Below are positions 43,389 to 57,145 of a DNA stretch of 64,000 nt, in pieces. The notes below the pieces were generated by a model that searched no databases, was not told the DNA's origin, and saw nothing but the letters and a program-made list of their open reading frames with translations. The stretch spans positions 18,205,164-18,269,163 of the forward strand of contig NC_084814.1 of the NCBI RefSeq assembly GCF_963583255.1. The letters are read 5' to 3'. A program made the position numbers and the translations under genes. The stretch's first letter is position 1, and each line of letters starts with the position of its first letter. This stretch comes from Pyrus communis. Its lineage: Eukaryota; Streptophyta; Magnoliopsida; Rosales; Rosaceae.

Positions 43389-46300
43389 ATGGAAGAAGCA
43401 TCGTCTCATGAAATCACATCCCCTCTCAGTAAGCCCCCTTCATTTATTTTACATTTTTCTCTTTTTCTCTTTTTGTTTTTTTCCTAATTTTACTTTTTTT
43501 GGTTTCTGGAAATATTTGCAGTTCCTGAGGAAGATAAAAAACATGGCGACTTCCATGGCCAATCATCATCTTTCCAATCAACAGATGAAGAAAATTCACC
43601 AGTCGAACAAGTAGCTCTAACTGTGCCGACCACAGACGATCCATCCCTCCCAGTCTTAACGTTCCGAATGTGGGTCCTAGGCACTCTCTCCTGCGTCCTC
43701 CTCTCCTTTCTCAACCAGTTCTTCTGGTACAGAACTGAGCCCCTCACCATCACCGCAATCTCCGCCCAGATCGCGGTGGTGCCTCTGGGGCAGCTCATGG
43801 CTTCCAAAATCACCAACCGTGTCTTCTTCAAAGGGTCCCGCTGGGAATTTACCCTCAACCCTGGCCCTTTCAACGTTAAGGAACATGTTCTAATTACCAT
43901 CTTCGCCAACTCCGGCGCCGGCACCGTCTATGCCATCCATATTGTTACCGCGGTTAAAGTTTTTTACAAGAAGCACATCACCTTCTTCGTGTCCTTGCTT
44001 GTCATCTTAACAACTCAGGTAGGTTTTTGTTAAATTTTGAAGTTTTAATTGATTTATTTGTTGAAGAAGGTTTGTTTTGATATTTTGTTGATTAGGTTTG
44101 ATGGGGTTTGAATGGTTGGTAGGTATTAGGGTTTGGTTGGGCTGGGATTTTCAGAAGGTACTTGGTTGAGCCAGCTGCTATGTGGTGGCCAGCAAACCTG
44201 GTTCAAGTTTCACTGTTCAGGTACGTACATTTTTTTTACCATTTTACTATACAATATTTACTGCATATTAAGGTGGTGTTAAATTTGTCATCTCATTTTT
44301 TTCCTCTATATTTTTGGGTTATGAATATTCCATGGATTCCGTTGTTTTTTGGGTGGCCGTCGAGCTTATTGCTTTTGACTGGTTGGTACCTCGGTTTGGG
44401 GGGTCTAGAATTTAGAAGAGGGGCAGGTATCTGCATTCAAGCAGTGTCGTTTTCAGTAGTCGTCACAAAAGTTTATCACGCTAGCTATAATCATGACAGA
44501 GATATTAGTTGTTTGCATTGTTTTGGCATCTACAGAATATGATTTATGAACCCCATTTTGTACATGTATCATAAAAGTATAGATGACATTTTATTTTCAA
44601 TAATTAAAGATAATTTTTCAATCACAACTAATTTTTCTGCAAACGTTCATGCATGCAACAAATCTTCGGTACATCACGACGCACGACACGCTGTGGATAG
44701 AGGTTTTTTTTTTTTCTTTTTCTTTTTAGAAAGACATTCTAATTACAGTTCGCTACGACACCAGTTATAAAGTCTAATTTTATCACGAAAGCTATGTGTA
44801 CCTAACATCTTCTAGTAATTTGGCAGGAGACTGATTATCCTTTCTGAATTAGAAGACCAATTTTATCAAACAAAAATATTACTATTCTCCTCCACGTGCG
44901 TTTCAGTTCTTCTCCACGTGGGTTTCAATTCTCCTCCACATTGGTTTTTTGCCAATCTGCTCTTCACTCTTTTTTATATAGTAATCACGTTAATTAATAC
45001 TTAAATAATAATTTAATCATCAATATTCACATTATTTGGTTTACAAATTTTAATTTAAAATTTTAGTTTCTCTAACATAAGATTAATACAAATATGTGAT
45101 AAGAATAACTTTTTTGTTTTAAATGATTACTCGTAAACAAACGGCATTTTTGGATTCATTTGGATGTTTAATTATATAGGCTTCTCCTTAAGTAATATGG
45201 ATGACGAGTTGGGTTGTCCAACACACAAAAGAAATACATTGTTTACATATAAAACCAAAACAAGTCATTATTGTCCATTCTTTTTATTTTATTTTTTATA
45301 TAAGAAATCATAATCACGTAAAAGATTCTTCATTATTCTTGAACTTAAGGGAAGGAGAATTATAAAAGAAATTCTTGCCATGTCTCTTCATGCTAGAATC
45401 TGGGGGTATATTTCTTATGGATAATGGTTGGGATATCAAGTTTTTGAAATCAAATTGCAAACTAAATGATGTGTCATCAATAAGACATAAGTACGTTAAT
45501 CGACACTTAATTAATAATCAAATCATCAACAATCACGTCATTTGACTTGCAAATTTGATTTAAAAAACTTGGTCTCCCTAGCATTACCCATTTCTTATTT
45601 GTAAGTAAGAAACTTTTAGGTTCGACTTGTGTAGACGACTAGTTCTATACTAAATTTTTATAACTAGACTATTGTATGTGCTTTAGTCCATATATTATAT
45701 ATATTAGTGTAAATATATCGTTGCATTAAAAAGATTAACAAGTTTAATCAACTTTAATAGTAAAGAAATTTAAAACTCTAGAAATTTTTCTTCAATGATA
45801 TGTAAAATTAAGTGGTATGAAAAATGTATGAAAATAAAAAATTTAACAGTTGTTCAACCACATTAATAATTAAAATACCCATAACATTAAGTGGTACATA
45901 ACATTAAAGCCACACTTAGCCTATAAATCCCAAATTCACTACCAAATTTTGATGAGCAAGTTGCAATAATTTCATTTGTTCATGCATCATTTCACTTTAA
46001 ATCTCGTTACTAAAGCAAAATAATTGCATATCACACCCATGCCACACATTATTGATTGACTAACATTTGAGAGAATCTTCATGCCACAGGGCTCTCCATG
46101 AGAAAGAAGTAAGGCCCAAGGGTGGGTTGACACGTACACAGTTCTTCCTAATAGCATTCATGTGCAGCTTTGCCTACTATGTTTTCCCAGGCTACCTCTT
46201 TCAGATGCTAACCTCCCTCTCATGGATATGTTGGATTTTTCCCACCAATGTCTTGGCCCAACAGCTCGGCTCAGGTCTTTATGGGCTTGGAATTGGAGCT

Positions 46301-47657
46301 GTTGGGGTTGACTGGTCAACCATCTCCGCCTATCTTGGAAGCCCACTAGCAAGCCCATGGTTTGCCACAGCCAACGTGGCTGCTGGTTTCTTCTTTGTCA
46401 TGTACATATTGACTCCCCTTTCTTACTGGTTTAATATCTACAAAGCCAAAACCTTCCCCATTTTCTCAAACTCAATGTTCACATCGGATGGTCAAGAATA
46501 CAACATAACAGCCATCATCGACTCCAATTTCCGCCTTGATTATGATGCCTACGAACGGGAAGGTCCTCTTTACATCAGCATAATTTTCACCATAGCTTAC
46601 GGTGTTAGCTTTGCTGCACTTACCGCCACAATTGTACATGTTGCTCTATTTCATGGAAGGTAGCAAGTCAAATTTCACAACCAATGCGTTTTAACTAGTA
46701 GTCAGTTGTTTACATTTATGTGTGTATCTCACTGAGCGCATGACTTGTCACGTGATGAGACAGATTTATACATAGTATGCATTCAATGATAGATATGTAG
46801 GGTTTTGAAGCTCATTCTTTGGCTATATGGTATGTAGGGAAATATGGGAGCAAAGCAAAGCAAGTTTCAAGGATAAGAAAATGGACATACACACAAGGCT
46901 GATGCAGAGGTACAACCAAGTGCCTGAGTGGTGGTTTGTAGTCATACTTTTGGCCAACATTGCACTCACTATATTTACCTGCCAATATTACAATGACCAA
47001 CTTCAGTTGCCTTGGTGGGGGGTTTTACTAGCTTGTGGTATTGCCATTTTCTTCACCCTCCCAATTGGGATTATCACTGCCATTACAAATCAGGTACCTA
47101 ATTTGACACTTATTCTAGCTAATATTTTCATTCAAACCTCCTTTAGAATCGAGAAATATAACCACTCAAACCCTTGTTTAGATAATACTTCAACTCCCTT
47201 TTAGTTGTACTTTAACCTCGTCGAGCAGTGCTCAAACCCCCCCCCTTCGAGTGGTTAATACTTTTAAAAGCTAATAATTTTACATTCAAATTTTGGTTGT
47301 TTTGGTTTCTTCATTAAGATCACCTTTTATTATGCATTTCTATGGCAGGCACCAGGCTTGAACGTCATTACTGAATACATAATTGGGTACATCTACCCAG
47401 GATACCCAGTTGCTAATATGTGCTTCAAGGTTTATGGCTACATAAGTATGTCACAAGCCATCACATTTTTGCAAGACTTCAAGCTTGGCCACTACATGAA
47501 AATTCCTCCAAGAACTATGTTCATGGCTCAGGTACATTTTCTAGTCCAAATTTACAAGAGATTCTATCATGCAACCGAAGTTATATTATCATGTTTCTAT
47601 ATCTCTCATCACGTGATAAGATCACATTCACATAACGAGAGATAAAAAAACATGTGG

Positions 47658-47696
<39 letters not shown>

Positions 47697-48346
47697 GGTT
47701 GACCCAAACATCTCCCCTAATGTACCCTTTCACCTCTTAGGTTGTGGGAACCCTAATAGCAGCCATAGTCTACTTAAGCACAGCTTGGTGGCTAATGGAA
47801 ACCATCCCAGACATATGTGAGGACACGACATCAGTGTGGACTTGCCCGAGCGACACAGTGTTTTATGATGCCTCAGTCATATGGGGATTGATTGGCCCTA
47901 GAAGAATATTTGGTGACTTGGGCACGTATGAGGCAGTCAACTGGTTCTTCCTAGTTGGTGCAGTTGCCCCCATTTTTGTATGGCTAGCTGCCAAGGCCTT
48001 CCCACAACAAGAGTGGATTGGGCTCATCAACATGCCGGTCCTCATGGGAGCGACAAGCTCAATGCCGCCAGCTACGGCAGTGAACTACACTTCTTGGATC
48101 ATTTTAGGGTTTTTGTCTGGTTTTGTAGTGTATAGGTATAGGCCAAATTGGTGGAAGCGGCACAATTATGTTCTATCTGGGGCACTTGACGCAGGACTTG
48201 CCTTCATGGGGGTACTTTTGTATTTTAGTTTGGGGTTGGAGGACATTAGTCTTAACTGGTGGGGGAACGACCTTGATGGTTGTCCCCTGGCTACTTGCCC
48301 TACGGCCAAGGGAGTGGTTGTGGAGGGTTGCCCTATTTACACATAA
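43389..48346 (+). CDS. Oligopeptide transporter (OPT family)
   Basis: Seven exons, 43389-43428, 43522-44018, 44123-44220, 46090-46659, 46838-47093, 47349-47531 and 47741-48346, keep phase and give 749 residues. The start METE-like [12 protein letters not shown] leads to the conserved N-terminal hydrophobic segments ([20 protein letters not shown]), the family NPG motif ([11 protein letters not shown]), [19 protein letters not shown] and KIPPR ([12 protein letters not shown]), plus many membrane spans. The C-terminus ends [16 protein letters not shown]. This is the peptide-transport (PT) clade, proton-coupled import of tetra/pentapeptides or related substrates at the plasma membrane. I place it near Arabidopsis OPT1/OPT5, but exact orthology is unsure. 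Intron 3 is 1869 bp and holds several dispersed repeats. No break was found. Confidence 0.95.
44221..46089. repeat. Repeat-filled intron 3 of the OPT gene
   Basis: Includes AT-rich dispersed repeats at 44975-45085 and 45455-45590, related to 29215-29345, and a diverged SINE-like piece at 45605-45735 with 'ttaggttcgacttgtg'. No coding domain. Confidence 0.6.
47658..47693. repeat. (TA)n microsatellite in OPT intron 6
   Basis: About 18 TA units just before the last exon. Confidence 0.9.
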
Positions 48347-48524
48347 AAGAAATTGTAAATTGTATATATAAGTCATTTTTGTTTCTTTCTTAAATAATTG
48401 CACCAGTTGGATAGAAAATGATCAATAAATTTTAATCGATTGTTTATATTCTTGATTTGTAAAAAAGGATGAAACGATGTGTTCAGAGTCTTAGTTACGT
48501 AAGATCTGATTGTGTATAAATACA

Positions 48525-48672
48525 AGGGGTGTTATCCACACATCATTTTTTTACTTCTCACACACCCTTTGTTAATTTATGTCCGTTAATCTTCTTCAAT
48601 TCATCCGATCCGACGGTCAAAAACTAAAAAGGTGTGGAAGAAGTAAAAAGGGATGTGTGGATATCACACCTC
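48525..48672. mobile_element. hAT-like MITE with TAAATACA duplication
   Basis: The ends 'aggggtgttatccacacatc' and the inverse of 'gaggtgtgatatccacacat' match with a gap. The 8-bp TAAATACA is at 48517-48524 and 48673-48680. About 180 bp downstream of the OPT stop. Confidence 0.85.
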
Positions 48673-48680
48673 TAAATACA

Positions 48681-49193
48681 AAAGTAGAGTTCATGTTCCT
48701 TGTGAAAATAAAATGCACGATCATACATCTAGTTGAGCTGATTCCTATTAACAAGCAAAATTTGACATCTTATAAATCATCTTATGAGGTGGTTTGTGAA
48801 AATTACTGTGTGTTTGTTTGATACATCACTTAGAATGAGTTGGCTCCGTAATTACCTAAAAACACTTTGATTCAAGTCCAAAAATTTAAGCTATTTTTGA
48901 ATTTATTCGAGTTTTTTTATTTTTCAACTTTAATTAAATTCCTTGATTTATGCATATTTACTTAAAAATTTTATTTGAATATTTAAATATGAAAATATAA
49001 CCACTTTCACGAAACTAGTTAAAAAAATTTCAAATATGTACATGTAACCTATGATATAAGTATCTTTGAAAATAAATAAAAAATTAATTTACCTATCATC
49101 CATAAAAATAGTTCTAAGAAATTTCATCTTCCATATGTTTAAAAATTCAGATGAGTCTATATGCTGATATATAATAGACCTACAATGTAGCTT
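48681..49193. other. AT-rich intergenic, no gene
   Basis: No domain-bearing ORF. Confidence 0.6.
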
Positions 49194-49371
49194 TGTTTTT
49201 TTTTTTTTTTTTTTAACAAACGATATTATCTATACTAAAAGGAAGGAGTGGGCTAAGCCTCACAATAGAATAGCAATAATGTGGTTTGAATTCTCCTTTG
49301 GCGAGAATAAAACTTAGGACCTCTCACTTACGAGTGAAGAAGAATACCACTAAACCATAGTACTAAGTGAC
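49194..49371 (-). mobile_element. tRNA-derived SINE, minus strand
   Basis: Starts with the poly-T of the tail, then the inverse of 'gataatatcgtttgtt'. It ends with the inverse of a 'tggtattcttcttcac' head. An imperfect 12-bp target duplication (ACAATGTAGCTT at 49182; ACAATTTAGCTT at 49372) flanks it. Confidence 0.88.
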
Positions 49372-49623
49372 ACAATTTAGCTTAAGTTAACACAACTAAC
49401 TTGTGATGGAGGTAGAATAAAAAATTGAGATACGAATTAGGAGCAGTAAAAGGGATAAAAAAAATTATATTTAATTCTAAATTTGAATAAAAGATAAACT
49501 TATAAATAAGGATGACAATTATCAGAATTTATCAAAAGAGTAATTTAAAAAAAAATGCTGATGCAGATAATCAGTAAATAGACGTAACCCAATAATGACT
49601 CACAAAATTGAACTTATATCAAG

Positions 49624-50384
49624 TAGGGGTGGAAAAAATTCCCAAAAATCCCGAACCGAACCGAAAAAATCCCGATCCCAAACCAAAAATTTCCCAAACC
49701 TAAATTCCCGAAATTTTCGGGATGCTATCCCGAACCGATCCCAAAATTTCGGTATGGGATTCGGGATTGGCTTCTCAATATTTCGGGAATCCCATACCGA
49801 ACCGAAAATATATAATGTTAATTATTATATATATATATATTTATACATATATATATATATATTTATACATATATATATATACATTATTCTTTTATAATTG
49901 ATGCTAGTAGTTTCTAATTCATGCTCTGCAACCTGGAATGCCCTACACCTTGCATATTTTTCATGTTCGGTTTGATATTCATGTGGATTTTATTATTACT
50001 GCTGCCATGACTGATGATTTTAGAAGACTTGATTCTTTTGTCTCTTAACAGATTGCAAAAAGGGTTTAATTAATTTGAATTTTGACTATGATAAAAACAG
50101 TCAGGCATGCCAGTGTTCAATTAAATGGTAGTGTGAATGAAATGAAATTCCTAGTTCATGAATGTGTTCTTGAATTATATATTTGAAGAACAATTCATAA
50201 TTTCATATTTCAATTTGGGATTCCCGATTTGTCCCAAAATCCCGAAAATATTTCGGGATTCCCGAAATTTGGGATTCCCGAAAATTTGGTTTGGGATTGG
50301 TCTTCAAATTCCTGTCCCAAAAAATTTTGGTTTGGGATTCGGGATACTAGTTTCGGTATGGTATCTCATACCGAACCACCCCTA
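49624..50384. mobile_element. Non-autonomous hAT element (761 bp)
   Basis: The ends TAGGGGTGG and CCACCCCTA are perfect inverses. The 8-bp ATATCAAG is duplicated at 49616-49623 and 50385-50392. Long subterminal arms rich in 'cgggat/cccgaa' repeats are inverted relative to each other. The centre is AT-rich and non-coding. It ends about 290 bp before the MTA start codon. Confidence 0.93.
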
Positions 50385-50675
50385 ATATCAAGTTTACAAC
50401 ATGGTTAGCCACGTCAGCAGACACATTAGTCCTGTCGGACTAAGTGGGCTGACCGGGCCCGATGGCCTAAATTTGAAAGCAAGGTCCAACCCTCGGCCCA
50501 GACGAATGAGCCCAATTGGCCTGGCCTCGCCAATACAAAGACCCTCCGCTATTCCTAGAGACGGGGATACGTTAGTTTGCTTCGGCTGCTTCATCTTCTA
50601 AAACCTCACTCAAATCTCAGTCGCTCGCACAGAGAAAACCACAACAAATCCATAGCACCAGCAGCAGCAGCAGCA

Positions 50676-53600
50676 ATGGAGACCCAATCGGAAGGTGGAG
50701 GAGGCAAATCCATGGCCAGCATCCGAACCATGGCTCAACAGCTCGAAGCTCGAATAGAGTCTCAACGCACCACCCAGCTCGAACTCCTCTCTTACCTCCA
50801 ATCCCAAATCGGCCCCACCATCGTCCCCACCATTGATCTCTCTCTCAAGGTTCTCTCCGCCTTCAACGACCGCCCTTTTACTCCCACGCCTCCTCTTCCC
50901 GACTCCAAACCAAACCCCAGAAAGCCGATCGAACCCACTCTCCCTTCGACCCCAGAACCCCACCGCAGCCGCCTCCCGTCCCCTGAGCCGAAACCCACTA
51001 ACCCAATTGACCAAAGCCCGAAGCTTTCTTTGAAACCGGAGAATTCGGAGCCGACCCCCCAAGCAGAACCGGAGAAATTCAGCCCCATTGATGAGATGGG
51101 GAATCCGTTATCTCTGGTTCGGGCTATGGTGGCGGTTTGCTTACTTGAAATAGTGCCCTTTTCGCGAATTGACTCGTCAGCAGTGTTGAGGAAGCTTGAG
51201 GGCGACCAGAAAGCGACTGAGGAGGAGAAGGCAGCCTTGCGCGAGATGGGAGGAGAGTCCGGGGCGATATTGGCGGTGGAGATGGCGTTGAGGTCAATGG
51301 CGGAGGAGAACGGTGGTGTGGAGTTGGAGTTTGTGGTGGGTGGTAAGTCGAGGGTTGTCGTTTTGGGGATTGACCGGACTCGGCTGATGAAGGAATTGCC
51401 AGAAAGCAAGCAGTTTCATAGCCGAGATTTGAATTCAGGAGTTGAGAATGGGAGTTTGAGTCAGAATCAGCAGCAAGTGGTGACTAGCGGCAGCGATGGT
51501 AATGGAGGTGGAGTGTTTGGGATGGGAGGCCCTAGTTCAAGGCCAATGCAGGACATGTGGATGAACCCTAATGATGCTCATATGGCCAGTTTTCCGCCTA
51601 TGTTCCCTGGGAGTGGACAGCCGGGTTCATTTATGGGTCCAAGGGGTGCTCCTAATCCTAGAGTTATGGGCATGATGGGAATGCCTAGAGGGATGGGTGG
51701 TGTTCCTCCAATGCATAGAGGTAATAGTATGGGGCCAAATGCAACAATGGATAGCCCCAATTCGATGTTACATAAGCCGCGGAGTGAAGAGGAGGAACTG
51801 AAGGATGTTGAGGCACTGTTGAATAAGAAGACTTTTAGGGAGTTGCAGAAGTCAAAAACTGGTGAAGAGATTTTGGACCTCATTCACCGGCCAACTGCGA
51901 AGGAGACTGCTGTAGCTGCCAAGGTTTGTCAATGTCAATGTTTTTATTTGTATTGCTATCTTAATATATTAATGGTTTTATCTGTCAAAGACTACTCGAT
52001 CAAACCTGGAAATCTGCTATGTGTAAAAACTATTACCTGTCTGTTAACTAAACAATGAGTAGGCTGAAGGTTTCAAATGGTCATGTAGTTTACTCTATAA
52101 GTGAAGGTTTATGGGTAAGTCCTATTTTATAACATTGCCCTTTTGGTCTACGTCCATTACCGGTTTTAGTAAAATTGGTGGTTGGCATAGACCGCAAGGG
52201 TATTGTTAACAAATTGAAACCATATGACTTATCATCTGTTCAATTTGTCTCAAAGAGACTCACGACATATATTACCATCCACATGAACCATTTGTGAGTA
52301 GTAAAATGGGTGTGAAACGACCATAATGCTCATGCACATGATGCGTGTGTTGGATGTCTGTTCTAAAACTTGTTCGAATTAGGAGGTTCAACTAAATTGG
52401 TAACTTCTGTAGACCACTACAGTTATATTAACAATTTTATAAAAACTTACATTGTCATATATGGTAAACCACGAGAAACTTTTGTATCTACAGCAATGTC
52501 TTAACCACCCGGTCTTACTAATCTAGCACCGTAACATGTGGAGGCGATGGGTTTGTGTTATGACACAGGTTGATTGTAACACCACATGACGGTGTTGCAT
52601 ATCATGTGGAAAATTACTCATAAACATGTGGGCCATATGTGATTTTATGCCTAATAAGTGTATTAATGTGATGAATAAGTATTAATATGGTGTTTTTCGT
52701 ATTTTGTATTCTCTTCTTTACTTATTGACCAGTAGCACCAAAATAATGATTTTGGGTTCTGTAATCATGAGTAGGCAGCTTGTGGTGACTTGTCCAAAAC
52801 ATATAATTTTGCTTACAGTTTGTTCTGTATGTTACACCTGCAAGTCAATTATTTCATGGAATCATTGCTTGCACCTAAAAAATGCTCAAGCTTTCAACTT
52901 TGTAATGTGTCGAATATTTCTGGTTTTATATTTTATATGGGACTAGTTGCACCAGCAGGAAAGGCTGATGTCAGTTAATGTACTTTTTTGTTTCAGTTCA
53001 AAACTAAAGGTGGTTCACAGTTGAAGGAATACTGCTCATCCTTAACAAAAGAGGACTGCTGTCGTCAGTCTAATTCCATGCATGCATGTGAGAAGGTCGG
53101 TAAGATATAGTCAGTTAGCTGTTCGTAAAGCACAAAACATGCATTTGATCATGATTCCTTAATTCCTGAAATTAGTTACAATCAGAATGCTGCCTCTTGC
53201 TTATCATTTTTTTCTTGTTGTGCAATTTCAATTTAGAGCTTGCATCTACTCTAAGGCCTCGTTTGTTACAGAGGATTGGCTTGGATAAGACTATTCACTA
53301 TATTTAAGGCATTTTGAAGGAAGAAATGGATGACAACCTTTCATATTATGTTAAAGTTGAAGGATATTCATGAAGAAAAGATATCCCTACTAATCCCCAA
53401 TAACTTTGATCTTAGTACTTACAACTATTTTGGTTCTTCACATTGAATTTTATTCTCTCTTCTTTCAGGTTCATTTTAGGCGAATAATCGCTCTACATAC
53501 CGATGTCAATTTAGGAGACTGTTCTTTTCTAGATACTTGTCGTCACATGAAGGTAAAGGTTACCCCCATTACTTGAGTGATAAACTAACTATATGCTAAT

Positions 53601-55343
53601 GACTGGATTTCATAAAGTAATGCACTTTTTTGTCTCCATTGTTAGACATGCAAGTATGTCCACTATGAGCTTGATCCAACACCTGATGTGTCACACATGA
53701 TGATGGGGCCTCCAGCACTCGCTCCACCTAGACAATTAAGGCCTCAACGTGCTGAATACTGTTCTGAGGTTGAACTTGGTCAACCACAGTGGATTAACTG
53801 TGATATACGCAACTTTAGAATGGACATTCTAGGGCAATTTGGAGTGATAATGGCAGATCCACCATGGGACATTCATATGGAATTGCCTTATGGGACAATG
53901 GCTGATGATGAAATGCGCAATCTTAATGTTCCGGCATTGCAGACTGATGGTCTAATTTTCCTTTGGGTCACTGGACGTGCAATGGAGCTTGGGCGTGAAT
54001 GGTATGTGTATGCTTTGGCCATCTGTCAACTATATGTTTCCTGAAACATATAATCAAATATGCTTAGTTGTATCTGCTTATTCTTTGTCTTTCGCTCACA
54101 GAAATATCACTGTTCTTGCAGTTTAGAATTTTGGGGATACAAGCGTATCGAGGAGATAATTTGGGTAAAGACTAATCAACTTCAACGAATAATTAGAACA
54201 GGGCGGACTGGCCACTGGCTTAATCATAGCAAGGAGCATTGTCTTGTTGGAATAAAGGGGGAACCATTAGTAAATAGAAATATTGATACTGATGTCATTG
54301 TTGCCGAGGTCAGAGAGACAAGCCGCAAGCCAGATGAGGTTAGTGGAATATGCATCATATAATTCTGCAGTGAAATACCTATTGAAATATAGTTCATCCC
54401 AATTCGCTTACAGGACGAACAATATTATAATTGTACATTTCCCTTACAATTTAAGAGGTGGTTGTCTAGAAGTTACTGCCTTCTGCTAGAGAGTTTTGTC
54501 TTAATTATCGTCTTTATTGTATTATTATTACTTTAGTTTTTCTCAAGAATTCAAATTTGACTAAATATACGTGCATTCCTGCAGATGTACCCTTTGTTGG
54601 AGAGGGTAAGTCCAAGGACAAGAAAACTGGAACTGTTTGCTCGCATGCACAATACTCATGCAGGGTATGATTTTTGTACTAACGATTGTAATTGTTTAAA
54701 GTGGTCCTTCGTTGTTGTTGATTACCAACGTAGTAAGTAGCGATTTTGGCATAAACTGATAATCAAGGTAAGCAGAGTATCCTGTGACAAACGGTGACAA
54801 TTTGAATATAGTCCTGTCTTAGGTTTCTGTAGGTTAAAGGTTTTTGATTGTGCAACTCAAAGTCGGGTATCATGGTAATGAGGGTAGATGCCATTGTATC
54901 TCTTTCCCATAGTTATAATGCGTTTACCATTGTTTATTCCTTGTTGTCTGTGGGGCTTTACTTGAAAATCAAGCTTTCTAACCCTCCACTTGCGTTGCAG
55001 ATAGACAACCAATATGAGTGTGTGTTTATTTTGCTACCATCTTGGTTATGGCTTTATGTTTTTTTTTTAACTTTATTCGAAACTATCTTGTATCAGGTGG
55101 ATGTCACTAGGTAATCAACTGAGTGGTGTACGATTGGTTGATGAAGGCCTGCGTGCACGATTCAAGGCTGCTTATCCGGATGTGGAGGTGCAGCCCACTT
55201 CCCCACCCAGGCCATCTGCTATGGAAGTCGACTCTACTGCTGCCCAAATGCGGAGTCCATTTTCAGAAACTGCAGCTCCGGAGGCCCCCTATGCTGCTTC
55301 TGAAGTTAAGCCTTCACCAATGGATGTTGAAATGGCCGGTTAA
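50676..55343 (+). CDS. MTA: N6-adenosine RNA methyltransferase catalytic subunit (MT-A70/METTL3 type)
   Basis: Seven exons, 50676-51923, 52997-53095, 53469-53552, 53646-54001, 54122-54338, 54585-54664 and 55097-55343, are all in phase and give 776 residues. The N-terminus [13 protein letters not shown] and a helical, Pro-rich leader resemble Arabidopsis MTA. A CCCH-like region follows ([38 protein letters not shown]). The MT-A70 domain has the catalytic DPPW ([20 protein letters not shown]) and the [10 protein letters not shown] segment. MTA writes m6A on mRNA in the nucleus with MTB, FIP37 and partners. Intron 1 is about 1.07 kb. An upstream in-frame ATG at 50577 exists, but the 50676 start matches the family. 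Intact. Confidence 0.97.
51924..52996 (+). other. Long first intron of MTA
   Basis: No gene or element recognised. Short ORFs are noise. Confidence 0.7.
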
Positions 55344-57145
55344 TTAACCATTAGATTCATCGCAGTTACTCAACCGAAACAGCACTCCGTTGTCTGGTAC
55401 ATTTGTACTGAGATGTTGAGAGGAAGTCCTGCTCGGCCCTTGCCCGGATTACGATAGTAATGTAATGAGCTTGAAAGGGACTCCATGATCGTCATCGATT
55501 CTGTCAGATGTGTTCACCTCATCTTAGTTAAGAAAAAACGGTGGTATGACGAGGGTTTATTAGTGTACTTCTGTGCCATATAGAATCGAGCATACCATGT
55601 TTTACAGTTACTACAAACAAATTTATTTTCGGCCTTCAAGGAGCCCTAGGAGGTGAAAATCTCATTTACAGTTCAGTAATAGCGATAGTAACAGTGATGG
55701 TATCACCGACATTAATCAGTTAACAGTTTAAGTACAATTGATATTGTTGAGGCACCATCAAAATATGGTTTTTGGAATGAATTTGTGGCGTCAGCCTATA
55801 TGGTTAATCATTTTTATCATTTATTCTAGAAAAGAGGGTTAATCATTTTTATCATTTATTCTAGAAAAACTAATGAAAAAAACTTGAAAACTTTGAGTTT
55901 TAACGATAAGGATAAAATAAAAGAGAAGTGAATAGTATCAGAATTGATTATTTTAGTGTAAAAATGTGGTTTTTCTTAAAAGTGAACAATATCTAGGAGT
56001 TTTTCGTTAAAGCTCTCTTTATTCTTTAGCATTTATTCATTCAATTCAACGATCAAAAATTAAAAAGCGTTTGGTGGATAAAATCACCCTTATTCTTTGT
56101 CTATTATGTTCCTTGGATTTTCATTATCCCTAACTTTGTCCTTTCAATTGTTTGTTACATTCAAGATTTTGAGTTTCAGTAGTTGGGTCCCTTTCAATGT
56201 TAGCGTTACGAAAATCGAAAAAATGGGGAGCTTGCTTGTATAGCCTAGTGACTATCCGAGTCAATAAAATAAAGACACATAAAAAAAACAATTTTATTTT
56301 ATATCATTGTATTATTAGCATATGAAATCACTATGCCAATAGACCGGTGTCATATAAAATATTATTTTAAAAATCAAATCAGCGACAAAATTTTCTCATT
56401 TGTGAGATATTTTATTTATTTTGAATCTATGATATGCTGCATAGTTTTGATTGGTGACCCACGTAAGAGGGAGATGAGACATTGTTGTCACACCGTCGCG
56501 GGCAGGCAAGGCAACCCACGTCCAGCTGGAAACCTAATAATTGTACAAACAATTAGACCTGCTCACCACCATCATTGCCCGGCGGTGTTCTGTTAAAAGA
56601 GTGAAATGGTAAGGAGATTCTCTAAACGTGGAATTCTTCGTAGATTTTCTGACATTTCATGCATTTGGCACAATAGTTTGTAATGTTGAAATAAAAATTA
56701 ATTTTAAACTGCAAGGCGGAAAAGAGTCTATAGATAGTACAATTTTGAGAAAAATCCCCTTAACATTTCTCTTTTGACTTGTCACATGTGAGGAAAACCA
56801 TGTGATCTTTCTCGACACCAGAAAAAAGTACTTTATAACTTTCTGGTTGAGGTTAAAGCCCCTTCAATCGAGACCTATCAGGAATTGTACATAAATATCA
56901 AAATACGATTATATGTTTATTTCTCTATTTACGCTGTTTCAAAAATTAGGAATTTCATCAAAAGAATCTAAGAACAAGAACACTAAACATCACATAAGGA
57001 ATTTTATTTATTCTGTTGAATTAACAAAAAGAATTACAACACCAAAACTTCCATATTACAGAACCAATATTAACGGGAAAAAGAAAAAAATAGAATCACC
57101 ATCCAAATGTGAGGAGAAAATTCAACTCATGAATGTTAAGGGTCT
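55344..57145. repeat. MTA 3' flank and repeats
   Basis: A 35-bp direct repeat ('gttaatcatttttatcattt') lies at 55803-55870. An AT-rich dispersed element at 55866-56015 has an inverted relative at 58383-58532. No gene. Confidence 0.6.

Noticed and set aside
50610..51409. Long minus-strand ORFs (150 and 205 residues) opposite MTA exon 1
   Set aside because: Antisense shadows of a GC-rich coding exon.
53255..53420. Possible MITE in MTA intron 2 starting 'aggcctcgtttgtt'
   Set aside because: No matching inverted end or target duplication found.
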